The notes under the pieces are model-generated. The model did no database searches, was not told the origin of the DNA, and saw only the letters and a program-made list of their open reading frames with translations. From Chryseobacterium gleum (GTDB lineage Bacteria; Bacteroidota; Bacteroidia; Flavobacteriales_D; Crocinitomicaceae): a stretch of DNA of 64,000 bases. The stretch covers positions 62,001 to 126,000 of the forward strand of contig CAMDFX010000004.1 of assembly GCA_945897805.1 (NCBI GenBank), read 5' to 3'. Shown piece by piece: positions 1 to 7,003 of the stretch (the first letter of the stretch is position 1; the number at the start of each line of letters is the position of its first letter). The position numbers and the translations under genes were made by a program.

Positions 1-563
1 TGATTTTTAGAGCTTTACTTTGTAAACACTTGGAAAAAGCCATTGATAACGGTAAAATAAAACTTCCCCAGGATGCAACTAGTTTTAAAGAGCTAAAAGA
101 TAAATGCTACAAAACAAATTGGGTAGTTTATGCTGAAAAGCCATTTTCATGTCCTGATAATTTGATTAATTATTTGGCAAATTATACGCATCGGGTAGCG
201 ATTGCAAATGAACGATTAATTCAACAAGATCAGAACAACGTTACTTTTTGCTACAAAGACTATAAAAATGCAGGTGTAAAACGCACGCTTACTATAGATA
301 AAATGGAGTTTATTCGACGTTTTTTACAACACGTTTTACCAAGTGGTTTTTGTAAAATCAGGTATTTTGGCTTTATGGCTATTTGTAACATTAAAACAAG
401 GTTAAACGAATGCTTTAAACTCATCAATAAGGTCTCATTTTTACCTAGTTTAGTTGGATTAAATGCTTTTGAAGTACTTGAAGTTTTAACTAAAAAAGAT
501 CCATTTTGTTGCCCAAAATGCAAAACAGGAAAACTGCTTCCTATATTAGCAAAACCAAGCTGA
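1..563 (+). CDS. IS91-family transposase, C-terminal part (5' cut by window)
   Basis: The reading frame is open to the window edge, so the real start lies outside; the TTG at position 30 is not a convincing start. The visible part has the features of an IS91-type (Y2 rolling-circle) transposase tail: YLANYTHRVAIAN, then EFIRRFLQHVLP followed by KIRYFGF, and a terminal CCPKC pair (near residues 160-164 counting from position 30). IS91-type elements move single strands and can mobilise neighbouring DNA. The catalytic tyrosines are not clearly visible in this fragment. It sits just upstream of the cassette array. Family assignment is good; whether the element is intact cannot be judged. Confidence 0.75.
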   Translation, partial: IFRALLCKHLEKAIDNGKIKLPQDATSFKELKDKCYKTNWVVYAEKPFSCPDNLINYLANYTHRVAIANERLIQQDQNNVTFCYKDYKNAGVKRTLTIDKMEFIRRFLQHVLPSGFCKIRYFGFMAICNIKTRLNECFKLINKVSFLPSLVGLNAFEVLEVLTKKDPFCCPKCKTGKLLPILAKPS

Positions 564-847
564 AAAAATTTAAAATAAAACGTTCTTTGTTTGTCAAAAT
601 GAACTTGATTGATTTACCACAAAATCAAAACGGGAAAAGTATGTCTAATTTAAAAATACCGGCTAAGGAGTTGTTGATTCTTCTAAAAAACACTTGGAAT
701 TAAATCAATAAAAGCAATGACTCATGGCTCAAATTGGACTTCAAAAAACAATTGAAACCTTAAAATGCCCATAGTCAAAAATCAAGTATCATGCTAAAAG
801 GGCTCAGTTCAACTTGGTTTTATACCTTATTTTTATTTGCTTTCTAA
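564..847. other. intergenic, no gene seen
   Basis: AT-rich DNA after the transposase. Short open frames here have no recognisable content. It probably holds the 3' flank of the IS91-like element and the edge of the cassette platform; no terminal structure was identified. Confidence 0.5.
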
Positions 848-925
848 TCATTTTTGTCAAAACTTGCAAAATTGTGTCATTTTGCTAAATTTGTTTGTAA
901 AAACAAGGAATAAAACGCTAATAAG
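848..925 (+). promoter_or_regulatory. attI-like leader with Pc-like promoter
   Basis: A stretch of about 78 bp that recurs at 58875-58951. Similarity between the copies stops exactly at the G that opens the core GTTATGG (925-931). It contains a strong Bacteroidota-type promoter: TTG at 864-866, a 19-nt spacer and TAAATTTG at 886-893, pointing into the HNH gene with a predicted leader of about 40 nt. Position, promoter and the sharp break at a G/TT junction fit an integron attI site with its cassette promoter. No integrase gene is visible, so attI remains an inference. Confidence 0.5.
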
Positions 926-940
926 TTATGGTTAATTATT

Positions 941-1975
941 ATGAAACCAATTATTCAGGAATTTTACAGCTCAGACAAATCTGTTGTTTCGACGCTCCGA
1001 ACTATAGTTCTATTCGGAAGAAATGTTTCAACATACAAATTTGCGTTAGCCTCAACATTACTTAATCTGAAGCCTAAAAACTTCATCTCCTACGAAGATT
1101 TGCGGGATGATTTCTTGAAATCATTATTGTCCCATTATCAAAAAAACCCACACCAATATCAAGCAGGTAAAAACAGTTTAACAAAGGCATTCGATCAATA
1201 TAAAATTGATAGCAATTGGAATGATTTATTAAAAACCGCTGAAAAGAATATTTACAATAATGTTTTTGATGCATTCCACAATGTTGGTGGTGGTGCTATT
1301 AAAAAAGAACACATTCTTTTTGAGCATTTACCAAATGAAAAAAAACTTGTTTTAACTGATAACATCAATGCCATACTAGAACAGCAGGATTTAATTGAAG
1401 AATTGAAGAATGAGAATGAAAGTCGTTGGAAAATTGTTGAGGAGGCATGGAAGAATAATTTATCTCCAAATTTCCTGGTCTATAATCAAGCAACGGCTGA
1501 ATTTGTCTCGGTGTCATCAACAGATCGAACTAACCTTCGGAGCGCCGTTTCAGTTCTTTTGCCATATCAGCATGGCTGTTGTTTCTATTGTAAAAAGAAA
1601 ATTAATTCTACTACAAATTCGGAAGATTCAGACTTTCCTGATGTCGATCACTTTATTGCACACTCGTATTTTAAACGACCAGATTTGAGTCATATAAATC
1701 CAGACGGTATTTGGAATCTTGTAATTGCTTGTAAAGAATTTAATCGAGGTTCAGGAGGTAAATTCGAGAGGCTCCCCGCTCTAAGCTATCAAAATGAAAT
1801 TGTTAATCGAAACGTTCTCTTTACTGAAGAACATCGTCATTCTCTGAAAAATTCAATACTGTTGAGTTTAAATGCCCAAAACCATATAGAAGTTCAAAGA
1901 AGAATGCTTTCTCTCTTTGATAAATTCAATATGATTGAAGGTTGGAAACCACTTCTAATTTATCACTATGAATAA
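941..1975 (+). CDS. HNH endonuclease-like protein
   Basis: 344 residues. The C-terminal half carries an HNH (beta-beta-alpha-metal) nuclease core: a C-x2-C zinc knuckle (CFYCKKK, about residues 214-220), the DVDHF segment with the catalytic histidine near 236, and WNLVIACKEFNRG with the N of HNH near 258. The N-terminal 200 residues are helical and unassigned. The stop overlaps the HIT gene by 8 nt, so the two are translationally coupled and probably act together. As first gene of a cassette array, a defensive or toxin role is plausible, but the substrate (DNA or RNA) is unknown. HNH fold confident; function inferred. Confidence 0.8.
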   Translation: MKPIIQEFYSSDKSVVSTLRTIVLFGRNVSTYKFALASTLLNLKPKNFISYEDLRDDFLKSLLSHYQKNPHQYQAGKNSLTKAFDQYKIDSNWNDLLKTAEKNIYNNVFDAFHNVGGGAIKKEHILFEHLPNEKKLVLTDNINAILEQQDLIEELKNENESRWKIVEEAWKNNLSPNFLVYNQATAEFVSVSSTDRTNLRSAVSVLLPYQHGCCFYCKKKINSTTNSEDSDFPDVDHFIAHSYFKRPDLSHINPDGIWNLVIACKEFNRGSGGKFERLPALSYQNEIVNRNVLFTEEHRHSLKNSILLSLNAQNHIEVQRRMLSLFDKFNMIEGWKPLLIYHYE

Positions 1976-2336
1976 TCCATTTATATCAATTCCTGAATCA
2001 AGAATATTATCTGAATCAGACGATTTTTTAATAATAAAAGATATATTCCCTGTATCCCCGGGTCACATGCTTATTATATCAAAGCGTAAGGCGTCTGACT
2101 TTTTCTCTCTAACTGATTCTGAAAGAAACCAGCTAAACAAAAGCATTTTAATTACAAAATCATTAATTGAATTGGAATATAAACCTAATGGATATAATAT
2201 TGGTATGAATTGTGGTGCGGCTGCCGGACAGACTGTATTTCATTTTCACTGTCATGTTATACCAAGGTACTTTGGGGATATGGAGAACCCAATGGGCGGG
2301 GTAAGACATTGTGTTGAAGGTAAAGGAAACTATTAA
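1968..2336 (+). CDS. HIT-family nucleotide hydrolase/transferase
   Basis: 122 residues, typical of a single HIT domain. The histidine triad HFHCHVIPRY lies at about residues 91-100, and the N-terminal half has the usual DIFPVSPGHMLIISK beta segment. HIT proteins hydrolyse or transfer nucleoside monophosphates (Ap4A, AMP-lysine, AMP-NH2 and similar). The start overlaps the HNH stop by 8 nt, which makes a stoichiometric two-gene unit. It might process a nucleotide signal or an adenylylated intermediate connected with the HNH protein; this is inference. The gene ends 7 nt before the attC-like site. Confidence 0.88.
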   Translation: MNNPFISIPESRILSESDDFLIIKDIFPVSPGHMLIISKRKASDFFSLTDSERNQLNKSILITKSLIELEYKPNGYNIGMNCGAAAGQTVFHFHCHVIPRYFGDMENPMGGVRHCVEGKGNY

Positions 2337-2343
2337 TAACAAA

Positions 2344-2401
2344 CCATAACAGCGTGTAAGCGCAACCCTACGGGTATACGCCTACTCGCAAAACGTTAGC
2401 C
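2344..2401 (+). other. attC-like recombination site 1
   Basis: A 58-bp imperfect inverted repeat. R''-like CCATAAC opens it and R' GTTAGCC (2395-2401) closes it; inside, GCGTGTAAGCG pairs imperfectly with CGCCTACTCGC around an ACCC-TAC-GGGT tip. The complement of CCATAAC is GTTATGG, exactly the start of this cassette at 925-931, as expected for an excisable cassette. The centre is strongly conserved with site 2. Confidence 0.6.
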
Positions 2402-2600
2402 CTTTTTTGAATTATCTTTATTTAACAATTTCCGCTAAGTTTTAGTTGGATTTTCTCTGGATGATTGAGATTTTCGCAAAATCAAAAGTTTTATTTCGTC
2501 CCTGCCGCGACGAGTTCTCGATGGTCGTGTTTTTTTTACCCATATTTCATCCCCAAAGGGATGGAACAGGTTTAGATTCTAAAAAAAATCCGTGCCATCC
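2395..2600 (+). repeat. cassette-front direct repeat, copy 1
   Basis: Begins at the R' core GTTAGCC and matches 4521-4730 closely over about 205 bp, including a conserved stretch reading CATCCCCAAAGGGATGG. A shorter third copy lies on the minus strand at 59970-60031. All three follow an attC-like core directly. Confidence 0.8.
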
Positions 2601-2876
2601 GTGGCAAAAAAAACCATGATTTCCGTGTCATCCGTGGCAAAAAAAATCCGTGATTTCCTTGCACTGCAAAGCAGACACGAAGTTAAATATAAGCACTGAA
2701 AGCATACAGCAAATGAAAAGTCGATTCGCCGATTTGTAAACTGAATAACCCAAAACACCAGTTTCGCCAAGCGATGCGACTTGGGTTGCACATGCGAAAT
2801 AAAAGTGCTATTTTTATCGTGTATAAATAAGTTAAGCATAATTATTAAAATCGTAAAATACTTAAAATAACGTAAA
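2601..2876. repeat. CCGTGG repeats and gene-free leader of the thioredoxin cassette
   Basis: Starts with degenerate copies of a unit resembling TCCGTGGCAAAAAAA with CCGTG(A/T) variants (from about 2585 to 2660). The rest is AT-rich leader with no convincing gene; open frames on the minus strand here are made of repeat sequence. Confidence 0.6.
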
Positions 2877-3683
2877 ATGACAAAGAAATTCTTCGTGACT
2901 ATGCTTGCAATAATAACGTTTATAAATATTGCAAACGCTCAAGTGAAAAATGAATTGAATGATTCATTAGCAGTAAAACATGAAATATTTAATAGTTTAA
3001 AAAAGGCAGAACCAGGCGATATTGATTCTGGTACGCCGATGATGTTAGATCCTTCAACTACTCCAATGTATTATGAGAATTTTGTATTGATTAAAGAAGG
3101 TGAATTTATGAAAATAATGATGTCGGGGGATTATATACCAGAGCCTTATATTGACAGTAAAAAAGTAGTAAAAGCTTTCGTGTTACGAAAAGCAACAGAG
3201 CTTGAGAAGGAGCAAATGAAGCAAATGCAAGGTAATATGCAAAATCCTGGACAAAATAACAATGAATTAATAGGGAAAGAGGCATTCCCATTTTCAGTGA
3301 CAGATATTTCTGGTAATAATTATTCGCTTGAAAAGTTAAAAGGAAAAATAATTGTTCTTAATTTTTGGTTCGTTGAATGCAAACCTTGCGTAATGGAAAT
3401 ACCAGACCTTAATGACTTAGTTGAAAAATATAAAGGAAAGGAAGTTGTTTTTCTTGGTTTTGCCACTAATGACAAATCGAAAATTGAGCGTTTTTTAAAA
3501 ACAAGAACCTATAAATACAAAATAATTGCAGACGGTAATGAGGTAGCAGGACTATATAAAGTAAATTCTTATCCAACCCATCTAATAATAGATACTAATT
3601 CAATAATCTCATACTATATTACGGGTTTAGGACCGACTACTATAGTTGACTTAGATAGGACAATTGAATCACTATTAAAATAA
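2877..3683 (+). CDS. TlpA/ResA-like exported thioredoxin-fold protein
   Basis: 268 residues. An N-terminal hydrophobic signal (about residues 1-21, ending IANA-Q) exports it. Residues 20-135 form an unassigned region rich in charged residues with a QMKQMQGNMQN stretch; residues about 140-268 are a redoxin/thioredoxin domain with a C-x2-C active site (ECKPCVME, near 168-171) and the cis-proline segment NSYPTHLI. Proteins of this kind reduce or exchange disulfides in the periplasm. As the only gene between two attC-like sites it appears to be a cassette cargo gene with an unusually long, repeat-bearing leader. Fold confident, substrate unknown. Confidence 0.85.
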   Translation: MTKKFFVTMLAIITFINIANAQVKNELNDSLAVKHEIFNSLKKAEPGDIDSGTPMMLDPSTTPMYYENFVLIKEGEFMKIMMSGDYIPEPYIDSKKVVKAFVLRKATELEKEQMKQMQGNMQNPGQNNNELIGKEAFPFSVTDISGNNYSLEKLKGKIIVLNFWFVECKPCVMEIPDLNDLVEKYKGKEVVFLGFATNDKSKIERFLKTRTYKYKIIADGNEVAGLYKVNSYPTHLIIDTNSIISYYITGLGPTTIVDLDRTIESLLK

Positions 3684-3687
3684 CTAT

Positions 3688-3746
3688 GCCAAACAGCGCA
3701 CAAGCTCAATCCTAAAAGGGTATGCGCCTGTTCGAAATCGTTAAAT
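3688..3746 (+). other. attC-like recombination site 2
   Basis: 59 bp, beginning 4 nt after the thioredoxin stop. R''-like GCCAAAC (3688-3694), R' GTTAAAT (3740-3746). The internal sequence aligns with site 1 over nearly its whole length (CAGCG..AAGC.CAA.CCTA..GGGTAT.CGCC). R'' is only a partial complement of the cassette's own GTTAGCC start (5 of 7). Confidence 0.6.
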
Positions 3747-3757
3747 GCAATTAAAAT

Positions 3758-4501
3758 ATGACAAGAAAAGCTATAATGATCGGTTCACCGGGGCCAAAGA
3801 ACACGAAGCGGTATTTAAGGGGCGTAGACATAGATTTACATCACTTTGTAAGTTTTTTAAAATCACCTATTGGTGGTTCTTGGGAGGATAATGAAATAAC
3901 AGGACTGTTTAAATGTCCATCTGAAAATTTGATCGAATTATTCCAAAGTACATATACTGATTTCTTACTTGTATATTTTTCCGGCCATGGTAAACAAGAT
4001 TTAAAAGAAACGAATATTGCAATAAATGACTCCGAATCACTTTCTGTTTCTCAATTAGTTTCGATTATAAAAGCACCTAAAGCCCTAATAATTATTGATA
4101 CTTGCCGAAAATCCATAGTTGAAGAATACTCAAGTTTCTCAGGCCCTGAATATTTATGCTTTAAATCAACTTTAAATCAACCAAATTCTAGTGAAAAATA
4201 CAAGCAAATAGTTTCTGAAAGTACAGACGGTATTTCTATAGCGTATGCTTGCTCTGTTGGAGAAATAAGTAATGATACAGAATTAGGAGGCGACTATACT
4301 TATTCATTGCTAAAAACATCTTTGGAATGGTATGAGAACCAAAAGAACGAAAGCGTATTATCTATAAATGGTGCGAATGATTTAGCTCATCAGTATTTGA
4401 AATTCAAATCAAATTTTGATCAGAATCCACAAGTTGTAACGATAAATGATAATGAAGAAAACTTGAATTTCCCATTTGCAATAAAATTAAACAGCCTTTA
4501 A
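3758..4501 (+). CDS. caspase-like (C14) peptidase
   Basis: 247 residues. The catalytic histidine lies in YFSGHGKQD (near residue 76) and the cysteine in IIIDTCRKS (near 116), the HG / DxC dyad spacing of clan CD caspase and metacaspase p20 domains. It begins with an AIMIGSPGP beta-strand and has no signal peptide, so it is cytoplasmic. There is no second domain; bacterial caspase-like proteins in defence loci usually cleave a partner or a suicide substrate, but no partner gene is adjacent. As a single-gene cassette it may act on host proteins or with a protein encoded elsewhere. Family confident, role inferred. Confidence 0.82.
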   Translation: MTRKAIMIGSPGPKNTKRYLRGVDIDLHHFVSFLKSPIGGSWEDNEITGLFKCPSENLIELFQSTYTDFLLVYFSGHGKQDLKETNIAINDSESLSVSQLVSIIKAPKALIIIDTCRKSIVEEYSSFSGPEYLCFKSTLNQPNSSEKYKQIVSESTDGISIAYACSVGEISNDTELGGDYTYSLLKTSLEWYENQKNESVLSINGANDLAHQYLKFKSNFDQNPQVVTINDNEENLNFPFAIKLNSL

Positions 4502-4527
4502 AATAGCATACACGCAAAGCGTTAGCC
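4486..4527 (+). other. attC-like site 3, shortened
   Basis: Only 42 bp, overlapping the end of the caspase gene: AAACAGC (shared with sites 1 and 2) at the left and CGCAAAGCGTTAGCC at the right, nearly identical to the right end of site 1. The central hairpin is largely missing, so this site is probably decayed. Confidence 0.45.
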
Positions 4528-4730
4528 CTTTTTTGAATTACAGGCATTTAAAAATTTCCGCTAAGTTTTAGTTAGGTTTTCTCTGGATGATTGAGATTTC
4601 CGTAAAAGCAAAAGTTTTATTTCGTCCCTACCGCGACGAGTTCTCGATGGTGGTGTTTTTTTTTACCCACATTTCATCCCCAAAGGGATGGAGCAGGGTT
4701 GGATTCTAAAAAAAAAAATCCGTGCCTTCC
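4521..4730 (+). repeat. cassette-front direct repeat, copy 2
   Basis: Second copy of the segment at 2395-2600, starting at the same GTTAGCC core. No gene follows it for 600 bp, so this cassette is empty or has lost its gene. Confidence 0.8.
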
Positions 4731-4925
4731 CTGGAAAAAATCCGTGCCTTCCATGGAAAATAATCTGTGCCTTCTGTGTCATCCGTGGCAAAAAAAACCG
4801 TGATTTCCGTGCCTTCCATGGCAAAAATAAAACATGATTTCCGTGACATCTGTGACAAATAATCCTTGATTTCTGTGCCATCCGTAGCAAAATTAATCCG
4901 TGCCTTCCGTGTCATCCGTGGCAAA
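4717..4925. repeat. degenerate tandem CCGTGNCWTCCGTGG repeats
   Basis: About eight degenerate units mixing ATCCGTGCCTTCC, GTGTCATCCGTGGC and A-tracts. The same family occurs at 2585-2660 and around 12538-12672. Long minus-strand open frames here are repeat-derived and not called as genes. Confidence 0.75.
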
Positions 4926-4930
4926 AAAAC

Positions 4931-5140
4931 ACTTTACTTCAATCAACTTTTTCAATTCGTTTTTCAATTGACTTTTAACGCAAAAAAAAAGGCAAAATTT
5001 ACTTTGCCCTTCCTGATTTTTGAATTTGAATTTATATTTTGATAACTATAAATTCACAGCACAATATAATTCAGGCGGATTTCCTTTACATGAAATCGCA
5101 AAAGATTCAAATGCAGAAGATTTTTCCAATCATACTTTTT
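4931..5140. other. intergenic with hairpin and possible gene remnant
   Basis: Holds a hairpin GGCAAA-ATTTAC-TTTGCC (4991-5008) flanked by an A-run and a T-rich stretch, possibly a terminator working both ways. From about 5041 a plus-strand frame reads like protein (DNYKFTAQYNSGGFPLHEIA) without a start, and could be the end of a lost gene. Evidence for that remnant is weak. Confidence 0.35.
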
Positions 5141-5196
5141 TCAACTGTGATGATAAGGTTCTCCTCTCAAAATAGTCATTCCGCGATATAATTGCT
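5141..5196 (-). repeat. copy of the rlmH 3' end (possible att site, left)
   Basis: 56 bp matching 6948-7003 with four differences, starting exactly at the stop codon complement. Translated on the minus strand it still encodes an RlmH tail ending RGEPYHHS; three of the four differences are silent and the fourth turns RREP into RGEP. That pattern suggests derivation from a related functional rlmH rather than random decay. Confidence 0.8.
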
Positions 5197-5210
5197 AAGC
5201 CGAAACTTTA

Positions 5211-5336
5211 TTATAATGTGATTTTGATTGATTTTATCAGTTATTCAATTGTTGTTTAACTTAAAAATCATATTAAAATGTGATTTAGGATGATTATTGA
5301 ATATTAAATTATTATATTTGAATTAAAAATCACATT
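5211..5336 (+). promoter_or_regulatory. hipBST promoter and operator boxes
   Basis: Three 10-bp boxes of one motif: AATGTGATTT at 5215-5224 and 5277-5286, and its complement AAATCACATT at 5327-5336; a weaker AAATCATATT at 5265-5274 forms a palindrome with the second box. A TAnnTTTG element (TATATTTG, 5313-5320) places the transcript start on or beside the last box, which ends just before the start codon at 5340. This fits autorepression by the HTH protein encoded downstream. Confidence 0.6.
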
Positions 5337-5339
5337 ATA

Positions 5340-5546
5340 ATGTTAGTTAAGGCTTTTGGGGAAAGAATAAAAAACAGGCGAAAAGAGTTGGAAATAACGC
5401 AACCTCACTTGGCAGAATTGGCAAATGTGAGCACGAATACGTTGTATAAATTGGAAAGAGGGCAGGGAAATCCTTCATTAGATGTATTAGCTAAACTAGC
5501 TGAAGTTTTAGGGATGGAACTAACGCTTGGTGTTAAGAAACTTTGA
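5340..5546 (+). CDS. hipB: XRE-family HTH antitoxin, HipB-like
   Basis: 68 residues, almost entirely one Cro/C1-type HTH (ERIKNRRKELEITQPHLAELANVSTNTLYKLERGQGNPS). HipB proteins bind operators upstream of their own gene and, with the other components, repress the operon; matching palindromic boxes are present just upstream. The gene lies 4 nt before the small HipS-like gene, and all three open frames are consecutive with tiny gaps or overlaps. Unlike E. coli K-12 hipBA there is a separate small gene between regulator and kinase, as in HipBST systems. Confidence 0.85.
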   Translation: MLVKAFGERIKNRRKELEITQPHLAELANVSTNTLYKLERGQGNPSLDVLAKLAEVLGMELTLGVKKL

Positions 5547-5550
5547 TTGA

Positions 5551-5880
5551 ATGCGTGAATTGGAAGTATACAGAAATGGAATTTTAGCGGGAATCCTAAC
5601 TGAAGTTGTTGGTCAAAATTTTGTTTTCAGGTATGAGGATGAATATTTCAACGATGGAAGTAAACCTGGGATTAGTTTAACACTGCCTAAAACTCAAAAA
5701 GTGCACCGCAGCGAATTTTTGTTCCCGTTTTTTTTTAACATGTTGAGCGAAGGTGTAAATCGAAAATTGCAAAGTACGGTTTTGAGAATAGACGAAGAAG
5801 ACCATTTTGGTTTGCTTGCAGCAACAGCTCAATATGATACGATTGGAGCAGTAACCGTGAAACCAATTTTGGCAAGATGA
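5551..5880 (+). CDS. hipS: HipS-like (HipA N-terminal subdomain) protein
   Basis: 109 residues corresponding to the N-terminal subdomain 1 of HipA (LEVYRNGILAGIL; then SLTLPKTQ; then LFPFFFNMLSEG). In the tripartite HipBST system of enteropathogenic E. coli the equivalent small protein HipS, rather than HipB, neutralises the kinase. The stop overlaps the start of the kinase gene by 4 nt (ATGA), so synthesis is coupled. No frame damage is seen, so the split is natural and not a frameshift of hipA. Confidence 0.8.
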   Translation: MRELEVYRNGILAGILTEVVGQNFVFRYEDEYFNDGSKPGISLTLPKTQKVHRSEFLFPFFFNMLSEGVNRKLQSTVLRIDEEDHFGLLAATAQYDTIGAVTVKPILAR

Positions 5881-6884
5881 ACTTAGAGGATTTAAAATAT
5901 TGCCCAGGCACATTGACTGAGAATTTTTCAACGTATAATCCGAAGTGCTTGCGGAATATGTTTAGTGGCAAGAAAGTGAGTCATGTTTTACCTTATGAAT
6001 TGCCCCAACAAAGTGAAGAGGTTGCGGAACAATTCATGGAAAATCGCAAGCGCATTTCTATTTCAGGTGTGCAGGAAAAATTGAGCTTTTCAATCGAAAA
6101 AAACACCTTGCGGTTAACAAAATCCGGAGAACAAGGCGAATATATACTCAAGCCAATTCCAAGAGATTTAAAAAAGGTTGATCAAGTTCCTGCCAATGAA
6201 CATTTGACTATGCAAATTGCCAAACAAGTTTATGGTTTGAATACGGCCGAAAATGCTTTAATTTTTTTTAAAAATGGTTCAGCTGCATATATTACAAAGC
6301 GTTTTGATGTCAAAAAAAATGGAAGTAAATTGGGCATAGAAGATTTTGCTTCGCTTGCCGGAAAAACAAAAGACAATGCAGGTGCGAATTTCAAATATGC
6401 ATATAGTTATGAAGCGCTAGGATTGTTGATTCAAAAATTTGTCCCTGCGTGGCGCATTGAAATCGAAAAGTACTTTTCTTTGGTTGTCTTTAATTATCTT
6501 TTTTCGAACGGAGATGCCCATCTAAAAAACTTTTCTTTACTTGAGTCAGCAAGTGGTGATTATTTCTTAAGTCCGGCTTATGATCTTGTCAATACAAAGT
6601 TGCATGTCGACGATTCTGATTTTGCATTAGATGAAGGACTTTTTGCGGACGGTTTTAAAAGTGAATATTTTAAGCGCAGCGGTCATCCATCAAAAATCGA
6701 TTTTATAGAATTTGGAATTAGAATAGGCGTTGCACAAAGTAGGCTTGAGAAAATATTAAATCCGTTTTTAGAGAGACAACTTTTTGCAGAAACGTTAGTT
6801 AGTCGTTCTTTTTTAGCTGAAAGCAACAAAAGGGCCTACTTATTCATGTATCAAACTCAGAGAAATCATTTAATTGCCAAATAA
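5877..6884 (+). CDS. hipT: HipT/HipA-like serine/threonine kinase toxin
   Basis: 335 residues. The Gly-rich loop contains RISISGVQEKLSF with an S-I-S motif at residues 61-63, the autophosphorylated motif known from HipT kinases. The catalytic segment is NGDAHLKNFSL (about 211-221) and the metal-binding segment SPAYDLVN (about 231-238). Kinases of this family phosphorylate aminoacyl-tRNA synthetases (GltX for HipA, TrpS for E. coli HipT) and stop growth; the target here is unknown. It lacks subdomain 1, which is supplied by the upstream small gene. The gene ends 63 bp from rlmH, which converges on it. Confidence 0.87.
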   Translation: MNLEDLKYCPGTLTENFSTYNPKCLRNMFSGKKVSHVLPYELPQQSEEVAEQFMENRKRISISGVQEKLSFSIEKNTLRLTKSGEQGEYILKPIPRDLKKVDQVPANEHLTMQIAKQVYGLNTAENALIFFKNGSAAYITKRFDVKKNGSKLGIEDFASLAGKTKDNAGANFKYAYSYEALGLLIQKFVPAWRIEIEKYFSLVVFNYLFSNGDAHLKNFSLLESASGDYFLSPAYDLVNTKLHVDDSDFALDEGLFADGFKSEYFKRSGHPSKIDFIEFGIRIGVAQSRLEKILNPFLERQLFAETLVSRSFLAESNKRAYLFMYQTQRNHLIAK

Positions 6885-6947
6885 AATTGAAACCAAAAGG
6901 TTGTTCTAAGTATTAAAGTAAACTTCTAATTTTCAAAAGTTTTCACT

Positions 6948-7003
6948 TCAACTATGATGATAAGGTTCTCTTCTCAAAATAGTCATGCCGCGATACAATT
7001 GCT
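6948..7003 (-). repeat. rlmH 3' end repeat (possible att site, right)
   Basis: The last 56 bp of the intact rlmH gene, repeated at 5141-5196 in the same orientation. The interval between the copies (1.75 kb) contains only the hipBST-like operon and its control region. Confidence 0.8.

Noticed and set aside
2579-2839. Minus-strand open frame of 86 codons
   Set aside because: Most of it is CCGTGG repeat sequence and low-complexity; no protein-like pattern, and it lies in the leader of the thioredoxin cassette.
4663-4924. Two overlapping minus-strand open frames
   Set aside because: They are translations of tandem CCGTGG repeats in two frames; composition (runs of FFATDGTE-like repeats) is repeat-derived.
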